Source of the DNA: Rhodospirillales bacterium
GTDB taxonomy: Bacteria > Pseudomonadota > Alphaproteobacteria > Micavibrionales > Micavibrionaceae
DNA: 64,000 bases
Direction of reading: 5' to 3'
Assembly: GCA_020638155.1 (NCBI GenBank)
Contig: JACKJB010000006.1
Coordinates: 92,072 to 156,071, forward strand
Below the pieces are notes generated by a model. That model had not been told where the DNA came from, made no database searches, and worked only from the letters and a program-made list of their open reading frames with translations. The first letter of the stretch is position 1. Every line of letters begins with the position of its first letter. The translations under genes were made by a program, and so were the position numbers. Of this stretch, positions 36,661-44,951 are shown in pieces.

Positions 36661-37125
36661 TTATGGTTGCCGGTATATCCCGGCCTTTAAATCATCCCAA
36701 TCGCTTTGTCCCGGCATATCGCATATCTCCGCCTGCACCAGGACGCCGTCTTGTTCGTTTAAAATAAAATCCATTACATCGCCGATCTCTATCATGTAAC
36801 CGCAGCTACTCAGCGTATCGATATAAGCTTCCAGCCGTTCCTGTCCCGGTACGCCTTTATACAGATCAATAATCTTCAGCCGCGCTTTTGAAAATACAGG
36901 GCTTTGTGAAACCGGGATATCCGCCGTGTAATCGAAATCCTCTTCCGGCTGTTCCATGGTGTCCAGGCCCATAATGCGGCCCTCAAAAATAAACGCGGCA
37001 GCGGCGATGATTTCCTTGCCGCGTTCCTGCGATACCGTCATACATTCACAGGCAGATGCCGGTTTTTGAACCACGAAGGCCACGAAGAGCACGAAGATAT
37101 AAATACTTAAACGCGCCGCAAGCAT
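36661..37125 (-). CDS. Secreted small protein, TIMP/NTR-like, with repeat-derived signal peptide
   Basis: 155 residues. MLAARLSIYIFVLFVAFVVQ then KPASA is a signal peptide, and the mature protein opens CECMTVSQERGKEIIAAAAFIFEGRI, like the CxC start of NTR/TIMP-type bacterial proteins (CSCAPPS...A..VF.G.V). A second Cys pair (SSCGYM, EICDMPG) could make disulfides. The codons for FVLFVAFVVQ coincide with the left arm of an ACGAA-type repeat (37069-37096). The longer in-frame start at 37191 lies in the repeat's other arm and is rejected. No enzyme activity is predicted. Confidence 0.65.
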   Translation of the reverse strand: MLAARLSIYIFVLFVAFVVQKPASACECMTVSQERGKEIIAAAAFIFEGRIMGLDTMEQPEEDFDYTADIPVSQSPVFSKARLKIIDLYKGVPGQERLEAYIDTLSSCGYMIEIGDVMDFILNEQDGVLVQAEICDMPGQSDWDDLKAGIYRQP

Positions 37126-37207
37126 AATAAAAACACGCCCGTTTTCGGGACATGTCTTTTTATATGGATTGTGACGTGTTTTTTTATACATCCTCGTGGC
37201 CTTCGCG
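37069..37207. repeat. ACGAA-type inverted repeat, left arm inside a signal-peptide coding region
   Basis: The left arm (37069-37096) is built of spaced CACGAAG units. Part of it, 37072-37087, pairs with 37192-37207 at 14 of 16 positions. Same class as 18806-18887 and 48606-48761. Confidence 0.65.
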
Positions 37208-37215
37208 ATAAAAGA

Positions 37216-38559
37216 TCAAGATGCTTTTTTCTTTGCCCTGCGGGCTGCCGCCCAGCCGTCTTTAATCATTGCTTTTTCCCGCGCCACTGCCAGCGCATCA
37301 GCCGGGACATCCTTGGTAATCGTGCTGCCGGCTGCGACCAGAGCGCCGTCACCGATCGTAAGCGGCGCAACCAGCGTTGTGTTCGTGCCGATAAAGACAC
37401 CCTCTCCAATGATCGTTTTATGTTTGGCATACCCATCGTAATTGGCAATCACAGTCCCCGCGCCGATATTGGTTTTTGATCCGATAGCCGCATCACCAAG
37501 ATAGCTGACATGTTTGGCCTTGCTGCCGTCTTCCATCCTGCTGCGGTTGACCTCGATAAAATTACCGATCGTCACTTTATTCCCCAGCGATGATTTTGGG
37601 CGGACGCGGGCAAACGGGCCGACCGAACAGCCTGTGCCGATCGATGCACCTTCAATATGCGAATAAGCGCAGATCCGGGTCTCATTCCCGACCATCACAC
37701 CCGGCCCGAAAAATACGTTCGGTTCGACCACGACATCGCTGCCTAGCACCGTATCCCAGCTAAAATACACAGAAGCCGGATCAAGCAATGTGGCCCCGTT
37801 TTCCATGGCCTGCGTCCGCAGCCGTCCCTGCACAATAGCTTCCAGTGCAGCGAGATCGGCGCGGCTGTTCACGCCGCGCACCGAGTCGTGATCCCTTGTT
37901 ATATAGGCATGCGCCTTGACCCCGTCCTGCGCAGCGATGGACACAAGGTCCGTTATATAGAATTCATTCTGGGCGTTATTATTGCTGATCCGTTCCACCC
38001 AACCCGGCAGCTCCAGGCCGTCAACACAGAACGCGCCCGTATTGCAGAGTTTTATGCTGCGCTCATCCGCGCTGCAGTCACGGTCCTCAACAATTTTTGC
38101 CAGCGCCCCGTCCGGTCCCAGTACGAGGCGGCCAAAAGCCGGCGGCGTTTCAAATTCCACCCCCAGAACAGACAGGCCTGTCTTCGTGTCTTTATACCGG
38201 GCATCAATCAGCGCCTGAAGCGTTGCGGTATCAATCAGCGGCATATCGCCGAGCAGAATCAACACATCGCCTTTAAAGCCTTCCAGCGCAGGCAACGCCG
38301 CTTTCACCGCATCCCCGGTCCCCAGCGCTTTTTGCTGTATGGCCGTTTCATACGGGTTTACCGCTTCGGCCACAGCAGGGCAGTCCGGCGCCGTGACCAC
38401 GATCACTTTTTCCGGATTAAGCGGCTTGATAGAGTCCAGCAGCCAGCCGATCATCGGCCGTCCTGCGATTGGATGCAGCACCTTGGGCAATGTGGATTTC
38501 ATCCGCTTGCCCTGCCCCGCGGCAAGGATAATGCAGGCTAAAGATTTCTTATCGCTCAT
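37216..38559 (-). CDS. glmU: Bifunctional UDP-N-acetylglucosamine pyrophosphorylase / glucosamine-1-phosphate N-acetyltransferase
   Basis: Completes UDP-GlcNAc synthesis. The N-terminal half is a nucleotidyltransferase with LAAGQGKRMKSTLPKVLHP; GDMPLID binds metal. The C-terminal half is a left-handed beta helix built of hexapeptide repeats (for example VTIGNFIEVNRS, HVSYLGDAAIGSKTNIGAG, TTLVAPLTIGDGALVAAGS), the acetyltransferase. 447 residues matches the family. The ATG at 38559 (MSDKKS) is preferred to one five codons upstream. glmS lies on the same strand with one gene between, so the pathway is almost complete here. Confidence 0.96.
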   Translation of the reverse strand: MSDKKSLACIILAAGQGKRMKSTLPKVLHPIAGRPMIGWLLDSIKPLNPEKVIVVTAPDCPAVAEAVNPYETAIQQKALGTGDAVKAALPALEGFKGDVLILLGDMPLIDTATLQALIDARYKDTKTGLSVLGVEFETPPAFGRLVLGPDGALAKIVEDRDCSADERSIKLCNTGAFCVDGLELPGWVERISNNNAQNEFYITDLVSIAAQDGVKAHAYITRDHDSVRGVNSRADLAALEAIVQGRLRTQAMENGATLLDPASVYFSWDTVLGSDVVVEPNVFFGPGVMVGNETRICAYSHIEGASIGTGCSVGPFARVRPKSSLGNKVTIGNFIEVNRSRMEDGSKAKHVSYLGDAAIGSKTNIGAGTVIANYDGYAKHKTIIGEGVFIGTNTTLVAPLTIGDGALVAAGSTITKDVPADALAVAREKAMIKDGWAAARRAKKKAS

Positions 38560-38656
38560 AACTATGACCCCCAAAGCCCTTATTTTGTCGGTTTGCAGGC
38601 AAAAGACAAGTCACATCATGTTTCGCACTGTTACAGGGGGGGAGAGAGGGGAGTGA

Positions 38657-38705
38657 TAAGTGATAAGTGGTAATAAGTGTTCAGATACTTACCACTTATC
38701 ACTTA
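38657..38705. repeat. AAGTGATAAG-type inverted repeat between glmU and the next gene
   Basis: TAAGTGATAAGTGGTAA (38657-38673) and its exact reverse complement (38689-38705) enclose 15 bases. Further AAGTG units lie on both sides. A related element is at 53075-53119. Confidence 0.8.
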
Positions 38706-38730
38706 CCCGCTTACCACTTATCCCTAATCC

Positions 38731-39681
38731 TTAGCTCTCTTCTTTTTTGGCGGTAATACGCTTTTCACCGTTTTTATAACCGACCAGATGCATAAAGAGC
38801 GTTCCGTAATTGGTTTTCACCCGCATCTTAACCGGGACGGCCGGGCCGTTATTATCAATCTTGGCCAGCCAGACCGTCGGCAGGCTGCCTTTATCCCGGC
38901 CCTGTTCCTGAATCGATGCCCAGCCGCGCGGCTTTTTATGCCACGCGCCGGAAACCGGGATCACTTCAACTTCGCACCGCGCGGCAACCCCTTCGTAAAC
39001 GTTATATTCTGTCGGCGTCAGGACATCATCGGCCTTATGACGGAAAACCATTTTAAAGCGGCGCTTGCCGTCAAACACTTCATCAGTCCCCTCGCAAACA
39101 CCGCTATCCGCAACGGATTTCATCGCCTGCAGCGCTGCTGTCAAAACATCGGTCGTGCCCTGCACAAGCTCTTCTTCCAAATCTTCACGGACTTCGTTTT
39201 TGTCTTCCTGGATGACGTGAAGCTTTTTAAAGCTGCCGTCCTTGCCGTAGGTATATTCCTTGACATCCTCTTCTCCCTGCCAGATGGCCGTGGACTTATG
39301 CAGCTCGGGCTTTTCAGTGCCGTCCTGCATCCGCCAGCCATGGGTTTCGAACGTGCCTTCCCACGGGACGATTTTGCCAAGGAACCCCTGCGTGGTGGCA
39401 AAAAGCTCCATGCTGTAGCGGTCCTTGCTTTCATAATCGACATCAAGGGTCGCACGCACCGCGTTAATCCCGCCGGCGTAGACCTGATACGTCATTTCCT
39501 GTAAATGCTTGGCAGGCGGTGCCGCATAAGCGTCAGCGACCGAAATCCTGCCATCCTGCATCCCGACCAGTGCCGCAAGAGCAAGGCTAGAAGAAATGGC
39601 CAGCATAGGTAAGCGTTTGCCCGCCCATGCCTTCTTTAAACTGTTTAATCCCTTTTGCACCCGGGTTATCTGCATCATCAT
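38731..39681 (-). CDS. DUF3108 family periplasmic protein
   Basis: An exported ~316-residue protein: a basic N-terminus, hydrophobic core (MLAISSSLALAALVGM) and AYAAPP cleavage region, then a beta-rich domain opening MTYQVYAGGINAVRATLDVDYE, as in DUF3108 proteins (a fold that may bind hydrophobic ligands). Later parts include WHKKPRGWASIQEQGRDKG and a basic C-terminus. The start is uncertain: ATG 39681 has a fine GGAGGGG upstream but overlaps the FemAB-like gene by 95 bp, while ATG 39606 gives a shorter signal peptide and 20-bp overlap. Role unknown. Confidence 0.75.
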   Translation of the reverse strand: MMMQITRVQKGLNSLKKAWAGKRLPMLAISSSLALAALVGMQDGRISVADAYAAPPAKHLQEMTYQVYAGGINAVRATLDVDYESKDRYSMELFATTQGFLGKIVPWEGTFETHGWRMQDGTEKPELHKSTAIWQGEEDVKEYTYGKDGSFKKLHVIQEDKNEVREDLEEELVQGTTDVLTAALQAMKSVADSGVCEGTDEVFDGKRRFKMVFRHKADDVLTPTEYNVYEGVAARCEVEVIPVSGAWHKKPRGWASIQEQGRDKGSLPTVWLAKIDNNGPAVPVKMRVKTNYGTLFMHLVGYKNGEKRITAKKEES

Positions 39682-40543
39682 TGACCCCTCCAAGATCAAA
39701 ATCTTTAATCCCTTTGTCCTTCAGCCTGCAGGCCGCCTGCCAGAGCAAATGATTATGCGCCGCAGTTTTCCTGCCGTCTTCAGAACTCCATCCCACCTGG
39801 TACGTCGCAGCGGACCCGTGACATAATATTAAGATAGCAGCAATCGGCTGATTATCCAATACGGTCCGGCCAGCCAGGAAACGGCCCTGCGGGATGAAGG
39901 TTTTTGCCATCGCCCGCAAAAGCTTCACCGAAGGTCCGTCATATCCCTTTGTGGACTTATCTGATTGATAAATCGTTAACAGTTCCGGCAAAGTTTCGCC
40001 GGTTTCATCCCATTCGATCTGCAGGCCCGCTTTTTCGCCCTTGTTCACTTTGTTGCGCCATTGCGGTTTCATCGCGGCGCGCAGAGCCTGTTCGTCCTGC
40101 TGCAGATCCACCCATACGGTCTGGTAGCCCGGCCGCTCAAGACGGCGAAACCCGCTTTCCAGCAATAACGCCGCATCGGCGGTTTCCGGGATCACCCGGC
40201 GGCGGCGGCCAAAGCGGGCCGGAAATTCGCGGTTAAAGGCGGCAAAAAAAGCAGCCATATGCGCCGGGGCGCCGAACCCGTCAAACCAGAGCGGCCCGCG
40301 ATCAAGCATCACGGCATGGATGATATTTCCCGGCAACCCGGCTTCCATCACCTGCACCAGCCCGGCTTCGGCCTCATCAATATAGATAAGTCCCCAGCGC
40401 GCTTTCTGCCGGTAAAGCGGGCAGGCGGCGCGGGCGTAATCATAGCTCTGGAGCAGTGTTGCGCGTTTCAGCTTTGCAAACCGGGCCTCCCATGCTTCAA
40501 GGGCAAGGCCGTTCCATTCGATTTTACACTGGTTGCTGTCCAT
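39587..40543 (-). CDS. FemAB/GNAT-like acyltransferase (aminoacyltransferase family)
   Basis: 318 residues. The C-terminal FDLGGVNDD then GIKQFKEGMGGQ matches the conserved DLGG...FKxGfGG block of lipid II aminoacyltransferase/FemAB-type and related peptidoglycan-bridge enzymes with a GNAT fold; the middle has AAMKPQWRNKVNKGEKAG, also typical (MxxxxRNxVRKAxK). It could add an amino acid or acyl group to cell-wall or surface material; the substrate is not known. It ends within the 5' part of the DUF3108 gene. Confidence 0.82.
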   Translation of the reverse strand: MDSNQCKIEWNGLALEAWEARFAKLKRATLLQSYDYARAACPLYRQKARWGLIYIDEAEAGLVQVMEAGLPGNIIHAVMLDRGPLWFDGFGAPAHMAAFFAAFNREFPARFGRRRRVIPETADAALLLESGFRRLERPGYQTVWVDLQQDEQALRAAMKPQWRNKVNKGEKAGLQIEWDETGETLPELLTIYQSDKSTKGYDGPSVKLLRAMAKTFIPQGRFLAGRTVLDNQPIAAILILCHGSAATYQVGWSSEDGRKTAAHNHLLWQAACRLKDKGIKDFDLGGVNDDADNPGAKGIKQFKEGMGGQTLTYAGHFF

Positions 40544-40606
40544 TATTTGTTTACGCCGTGAAAAATTACCTTTAAAAAAAGGACCATAGCTTATGGAGGG
40601 AAAATT

Positions 40607-41470
40607 ATGGTCTTAAGCGATGCCATGTCGGCGGCTGACATGGAATATACCATTAATGATGCGTGGGAAACACCCGGCAATATTAACCCGCGCACCGAAG
40701 GCGCGGTGCGCAAGGCGGTGTTGCTGGCGATGAAAATGCTGGATTCCGGCAAGATGCGCGTGGCAGAGCAAGCCACCACCGGGGAATGGCATGTCAATGA
40801 ATGGCTGAAAAAAGCCATCCTGATGTATTTTAAAATGCACCGCGAGCAGGAAATCAAAGGCGGACCTGACGGCACCGTATGGTGGGACAAGGTGCCGAGC
40901 AAATTCCAGGGCTGGGATTACCGTCATTACAGCGATGCCAAATTCCGGTCCGTGCCGGGGAGTATCGTACGCTATTCGGCTTTCGTCGGCAAAAATGCCG
41001 TGCTGATGCCAAGCTTTATCAATGTCGGCGCGCGTGTTGACGAAGGCACAATGATCGATACATGGGCCACGGTCGGTTCCTGCGCCCAGGTTGGCAAGAA
41101 CTGTCATATCTCCGGCGGGGTCGGGATCGGCGGGGTTTTAGAACCGCTGCAGGCCGCGCCCGTCATCATCGAAGACAATGTGTTTATCGGCGCCCGCAGT
41201 GAGATTGCCGAAGGCGTCCATATTGAAAAAGGCGCTGTCATTTCGATGGGTGTGTTTATCGGTGCCTCGACCAAGGTTATCGACCGCAATAGCGGGGAAA
41301 TTTTCCAGGGCAAAGTGCCGTCCTATGCGGTTGTCGTTCCCGGTACGCTGCCGGGCAAGGCTTTGCCGGACGGATCGCCGGGGCCGAACCTTGCTTGCGC
41401 CGTCATCGTCAAACGCGCCGATGAGCAGACCCGCAGTAAAACCTCGATCAATGAGCTGCTCCGTGCCTGA
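40607..41470 (+). CDS. dapD: 2,3,4,5-tetrahydropyridine-2,6-dicarboxylate N-succinyltransferase
   Basis: Lysine/diaminopimelate pathway enzyme that succinylates tetrahydrodipicolinate. The left-handed beta helix with hexapeptide repeats is clear (NAVLMPSFINVGARVDEGTMIDTWATVGSCAQVGKN, HISGGVGIGG, NVFIGARSEIAEG), and GTMIDTWATVGSCAQ holds the family's conserved core. The length (287 aa) is normal. GGAGGG precedes the ATG. The stop overlaps the dapE start by 20 bases. Confidence 0.96.
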   Translation: MVLSDAMSAADMEYTINDAWETPGNINPRTEGAVRKAVLLAMKMLDSGKMRVAEQATTGEWHVNEWLKKAILMYFKMHREQEIKGGPDGTVWWDKVPSKFQGWDYRHYSDAKFRSVPGSIVRYSAFVGKNAVLMPSFINVGARVDEGTMIDTWATVGSCAQVGKNCHISGGVGIGGVLEPLQAAPVIIEDNVFIGARSEIAEGVHIEKGAVISMGVFIGASTKVIDRNSGEIFQGKVPSYAVVVPGTLPGKALPDGSPGPNLACAVIVKRADEQTRSKTSINELLRA

Positions 41471-42587
41471 TCCGGTCGCACTCGCCCAGGCCCTGATCCG
41501 CTGCCCGTCGGTTACACCGTTTGATGTCGGTGCGCAGGATGTGCTGATCGATGCGCTGGAGCCGCTCGGTTTTACCGTGCATGATGTTTCGCGCGGCCAG
41601 GTACGTAATACATTTTTCCGCCGCGGCGAAGGCGGCCCGCATCTCTGTTTTTGCGGTCACACCGATGTTGTGCCGCCCGGTGAAGAAGAAAGCTGGACCC
41701 ATCCGCCATTTGAAGCCGTGATCGAAGACGGTAAATTATACGGGCGCGGCGCATCGGATATGAAAGGCGGGATCGCCTGTTTCGTGGCCGCCGTTGAAAC
41801 TTACCTGCAAACCCATGACTGCCCCGGATCGATCAGCCTTTTGATTACCGGCGATGAAGAAGGCGTGGCGACCGACGGGACGGTCAAAGTGCTTGAATGG
41901 ATGGCGGAGAACGGTCATGTGCCTGATGCGGCCATCGTCGGCGAGCCGACCAACCCGGAGCAGCTCGGCGAAGAAATCAAGATCGGGCGGCGCGGCTCGC
42001 TCGGCGGTTTTATCACGGTCACCGGCAAACAGGGGCATGTCGCGTACCAGCATCTTGCCGATAACCCGCTGCCGCGCATGATTAAGCTTCTGGATGCGCT
42101 GGCCGGGCACACATTCGATGCGGGCAATGCGCATTTCGCGCCGACCAATCTTGAGATCACAACGATTGATGTCGGCAACCCCGCTAATAATATCATCCCG
42201 GAAAAAATCACCGCACGCTTTAACGTGCGCTTTAATGACGAATGGACGGCGGAAACACTTAAAGAAAAGATCGTCTCTATTCTTGATGAGGCCGGCGGCG
42301 GTTATCAGATCGATATGGGCGGTAACGCCCCCAGCTTCCTGAGCGCGCCCGGACCTCTGACAGAAACCGTTCTCACCGCGGTAGAAAAAATTACAGGCCG
42401 CCGCCCCGCCGCGACGACCAGCGGCGGCACATCAGATGCCCGCTTCGTGCAGGCTTATTGCCCTGTGGTGGAATGCGGGCTTATTAACAAGACCATTCAC
42501 CAGGTCGATGAATATGCCGCGCTCGCAGATATGGAGCAGCTCACGAAAATATATCTTCAAATCCTTCGAAGCTATTTTGAAGCCTAG
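41451..42587 (+). CDS. dapE: Succinyl-diaminopimelate desuccinylase
   Basis: M20 zinc hydrolase that removes succinate from N-succinyl-L,L-DAP, two steps after DapD. FCGHTDVVPPG supplies metal ligands, GRGASDMKGGIA the bridging Asp, TGDEEG the catalytic Glu, and SGGTSDARF is the C-terminal DapE block. The start is ATG 41451 (MSCSVPDP) or GTG 41463; both overlap dapD, implying translational coupling. The in-frame sequence further upstream is a shadow of dapD. 378 residues fits the family. Confidence 0.95.
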   Translation: MSCSVPDPVALAQALIRCPSVTPFDVGAQDVLIDALEPLGFTVHDVSRGQVRNTFFRRGEGGPHLCFCGHTDVVPPGEEESWTHPPFEAVIEDGKLYGRGASDMKGGIACFVAAVETYLQTHDCPGSISLLITGDEEGVATDGTVKVLEWMAENGHVPDAAIVGEPTNPEQLGEEIKIGRRGSLGGFITVTGKQGHVAYQHLADNPLPRMIKLLDALAGHTFDAGNAHFAPTNLEITTIDVGNPANNIIPEKITARFNVRFNDEWTAETLKEKIVSILDEAGGGYQIDMGGNAPSFLSAPGPLTETVLTAVEKITGRRPAATTSGGTSDARFVQAYCPVVECGLINKTIHQVDEYAALADMEQLTKIYLQILRSYFEA

Positions 42588-42673
42588 TTCACTTACACTC
42601 CCATAATTTGACATAATTTTTTATCTTGTGTTATAAATTTTGGTTTTTAAAATGCAGGGATTTTTAGTTATTT

Positions 42674-43465
42674 ATGAACAGAACGCTTCATTTATTAAGC
42701 CGTAAACGGCAGGACCTTGTCGATATATCGCATCAGGTTTTCGGCGCGATTCCTGATGAATATCTGCGCGACCCTTCCAATCCGGTGGTTGTTTCTGTCC
42801 GCGGCACATTTGAAGGCGGCAAAAAAGTCATTCCCGATACCGCAATTGAATATTTATACGGTATAAGTCCCAATGATCGTGAACGGCTTACAAGAATCGC
42901 TCCCTATGTCAACCAAGCCACACCACGCCTGCCCGCATCGTTTGAAGGCAAAAGAAATTATGATGAACGATGGCTCGGTGCCAGAAACGATATGCCCCTT
43001 GAAATTAATTTTATAAATGCTGCCTGGCATAGCGGCTACCGGACACTGGACGAAAACTTTCATGATTATACTACGCTTGATGACCAAGAATACCAGATTG
43101 CCAGTGCTTTTCTTGACCTACAACGACAAGCCGGTGGAATTAGTTTCGTTCACAACAGTCACATTCTTGCCCAAAGACAAGCATGGATTGATATATGGAT
43201 TGAAAAATCCGCAAGCATGAGAAGTATTGTGGGAGATTACCCCAGCCTGTTTAAGAAAAGCCCAAAATCATTGAAAGAACAGTATAACGCAGTAGCAACG
43301 GAAAGCGATTATGACTGGACGCGCTATATTCGCCTGGATATCCGTCATAATACACTCCTTGGTGATCCCCGTTTTGTTAATGCGCTCAAACCACTTCATG
43401 ATTCCGGTATGCACCACCGGTATGAAAGAAAAAAACATGGCAGCAAAAACAAACCCCAACGATAA
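42674..43465 (+). CDS. Degenerate P-loop protein, first of a tandem paralogous pair
   Basis: 263 residues. Near the N-terminus VVVSVRGTFEGGKKVIPD resembles a Walker A loop (GxxxxGK) but with Lys where Ser/Thr should bind Mg-nucleotide, as in the paralogue. IEINFINAAWH and FVHNSHILAQRQAWIDIWIE may be the later strands of the fold, and YIRLDIRH a conserved C-terminal segment. The closest type I can think of is a uridine-kinase-like P-loop fold. It shares about a dozen aligned motifs with 43437-44246. AT-rich, unlike dapE upstream. Function unknown. Confidence 0.65.
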   Translation: MNRTLHLLSRKRQDLVDISHQVFGAIPDEYLRDPSNPVVVSVRGTFEGGKKVIPDTAIEYLYGISPNDRERLTRIAPYVNQATPRLPASFEGKRNYDERWLGARNDMPLEINFINAAWHSGYRTLDENFHDYTTLDDQEYQIASAFLDLQRQAGGISFVHNSHILAQRQAWIDIWIEKSASMRSIVGDYPSLFKKSPKSLKEQYNAVATESDYDWTRYIRLDIRHNTLLGDPRFVNALKPLHDSGMHHRYERKKHGSKNKPQR

Positions 43466-44246
43466 GGTTATCCGCCTACTAACAAAGTGCCGCAAGGATT
43501 TGTTTGAGATTTCCCAAACACTCTATGGGGCTATTCCATCTGTTTGTTTAAGCAGGGCCAACGACCCTGTCATTGTCAGTGTACGCGGCTCGATTGTCGG
43601 AGGGAAAAAGATATTCCCCGATGCCGCAGTTGAACGCCTGCTTGGTCTGACAGAAGAGCAGCGAGAAACCTTGTCCGGACAGGTTCTTCACAGGCGTGCG
43701 ATAACAAAAAATATAACTGTCAAATTTAACGGAAACGCCAATTTTGACGAGTATTGGACCGGTGAGGTAAACGGGCAGGATATTGAAATTGATTTTGTTA
43801 ATACCGCACAAATACAAAACTATGCCGGATTTGATGCCAGTGCCGCATATAAGAAAGACAGGGAATACGGAATTGCAAAAGCCTTTATGGGTGTAAGGAA
43901 AAAAGGCGGGCTGTCTTTCATACACAACAGTCACGATATAGCAGAAAAAGAAGCATGGATCGATATATGGGTAGAAACAGAGGATGCTTCTATCGTCGGC
44001 CTGCATGACAGTTTTCTGCAAGATGAAAATCCCAAACTTGTATCTACGTTCAACAGCCTGGCGCGATGGAACCATTGGGCCCGCTATCTTCGTATTGATA
44101 TTCGCCACGAGAGTTTATTAAAGGATAAAAATTTTATGAACGCTTGCGATTCTTTGATGTCCAAAGGCATGATTTATAAACCAAACATTTATCAGCGCCT
44201 GCGCTACCCCAGTATAACTAGCGGTGATCCTTCGCGAAGTCCGTAA
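43437..44246 (+). CDS. Degenerate P-loop protein, second of a tandem paralogous pair
   Basis: 269 residues from MAAKTNPND, overlapping the first paralogue by 29 bases (an ATG at 43422 is also possible). IVSVRGSIVGGKKIFPDA again has GxxxxGK followed by Lys, not Ser/Thr. SFIHNSHDIAEKEAWIDIWVE and YLRIDIRHESLL match the first copy closely, showing duplication. The C-terminal tail diverges and its last bases overlap the convergent PRC-barrel gene by 29 bp. AT-rich. Function unknown; the retention of two copies suggests they work together or as a heterodimer (inference). Confidence 0.65.
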   Translation: MAAKTNPNDKVIRLLTKCRKDLFEISQTLYGAIPSVCLSRANDPVIVSVRGSIVGGKKIFPDAAVERLLGLTEEQRETLSGQVLHRRAITKNITVKFNGNANFDEYWTGEVNGQDIEIDFVNTAQIQNYAGFDASAAYKKDREYGIAKAFMGVRKKGGLSFIHNSHDIAEKEAWIDIWVETEDASIVGLHDSFLQDENPKLVSTFNSLARWNHWARYLRIDIRHESLLKDKNFMNACDSLMSKGMIYKPNIYQRLRYPSITSGDPSRSP

Positions 44247-44910
44247 CCGCCTTGGCTGCCGCCGGATCAAGACGAAGCTCAATTTCTTCATAATGCGCGT
44301 TGACCGTGACATGGTCAGGATCGAACGGAATTGCAATTTCTGTGTAACGGCGTGCACCCGGAACATCTTCTAATACGATCGCTTCAATGCCGTTCATTTC
44401 CTTATCAAGCATAAGATTTTTGACGACTCCCACCCATTTTCCCTGTGTGTTATATACTTTCGCGCCATTCATCGCTTTAAAACTATACACCTTACCATCA
44501 CCGCCTGCTGCCGGGGTGATTGCGGCAAGCGCTTCTGCTGAATTTTCCGGTAGGCTTTCCAGGGACATCACGAAAGAGCTGATATCGTCCATAAAAGTCA
44601 GATCGCCAACCGATTTCGTGACAAGACCACGATCAGTGCTGACACGGTTAATATTACCAACGACCTGCGTCACCGCACCCGTGCCGTCAATTTTAAGGTC
44701 GGCTACATCGCCGGCCCACTGCCTGTTGGTGTCCAGAACCCGCAGCGTAAAGACACGATTAAAGTCTTGAAACACCGGATTACGACTCGCCGGAGTGCGG
44801 TTCAATGCGGCAATATTTGCAGCAAAGGCTTCAGCGCCTTGCTGCGCGGAAGCTTGCCCCGCACTGAAAATTATACAGATGATGCAAAAAAAGCTGACGA
44901 TATATTTCAT
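44218..44910 (-). CDS. Exported PRC-barrel domain protein
   Basis: A signal peptide (MKYIVSFFCIICIIFSAGQASAQ) is followed by two PRC-barrel-like halves: FTLRVLDTNRQWAGDVADLKID and MNGAKVYNTQGKWVGVVKNLMLD, each with the G(x)WxGxVxDL type strand pattern seen in photosynthetic reaction centre H-subunit and RimM barrels. Such exported PRC proteins are common in Alphaproteobacteria but their role is unclear. GGAAGG upstream of 44910 sets the start; a TTG seven codons earlier overlaps that site. Confidence 0.85.
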   Translation of the reverse strand: MKYIVSFFCIICIIFSAGQASAQQGAEAFAANIAALNRTPASRNPVFQDFNRVFTLRVLDTNRQWAGDVADLKIDGTGAVTQVVGNINRVSTDRGLVTKSVGDLTFMDDISSFVMSLESLPENSAEALAAITPAAGGDGKVYSFKAMNGAKVYNTQGKWVGVVKNLMLDKEMNGIEAIVLEDVPGARRYTEIAIPFDPDHVTVNAHYEEIELRLDPAAAKAVTDFAKDHR

Positions 44911-44951
44911 TGTGTTTATTTCCTTCCGCAATAACTATAGGACATCCGGTA

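Noticed and set aside
34810..36800. glmS ribozyme upstream of glmS
   Set aside because: Only 18 bp separate the glmS start from the upstream gene, and no ribozyme fold is evident; the ribozyme is mainly a Gram-positive feature.
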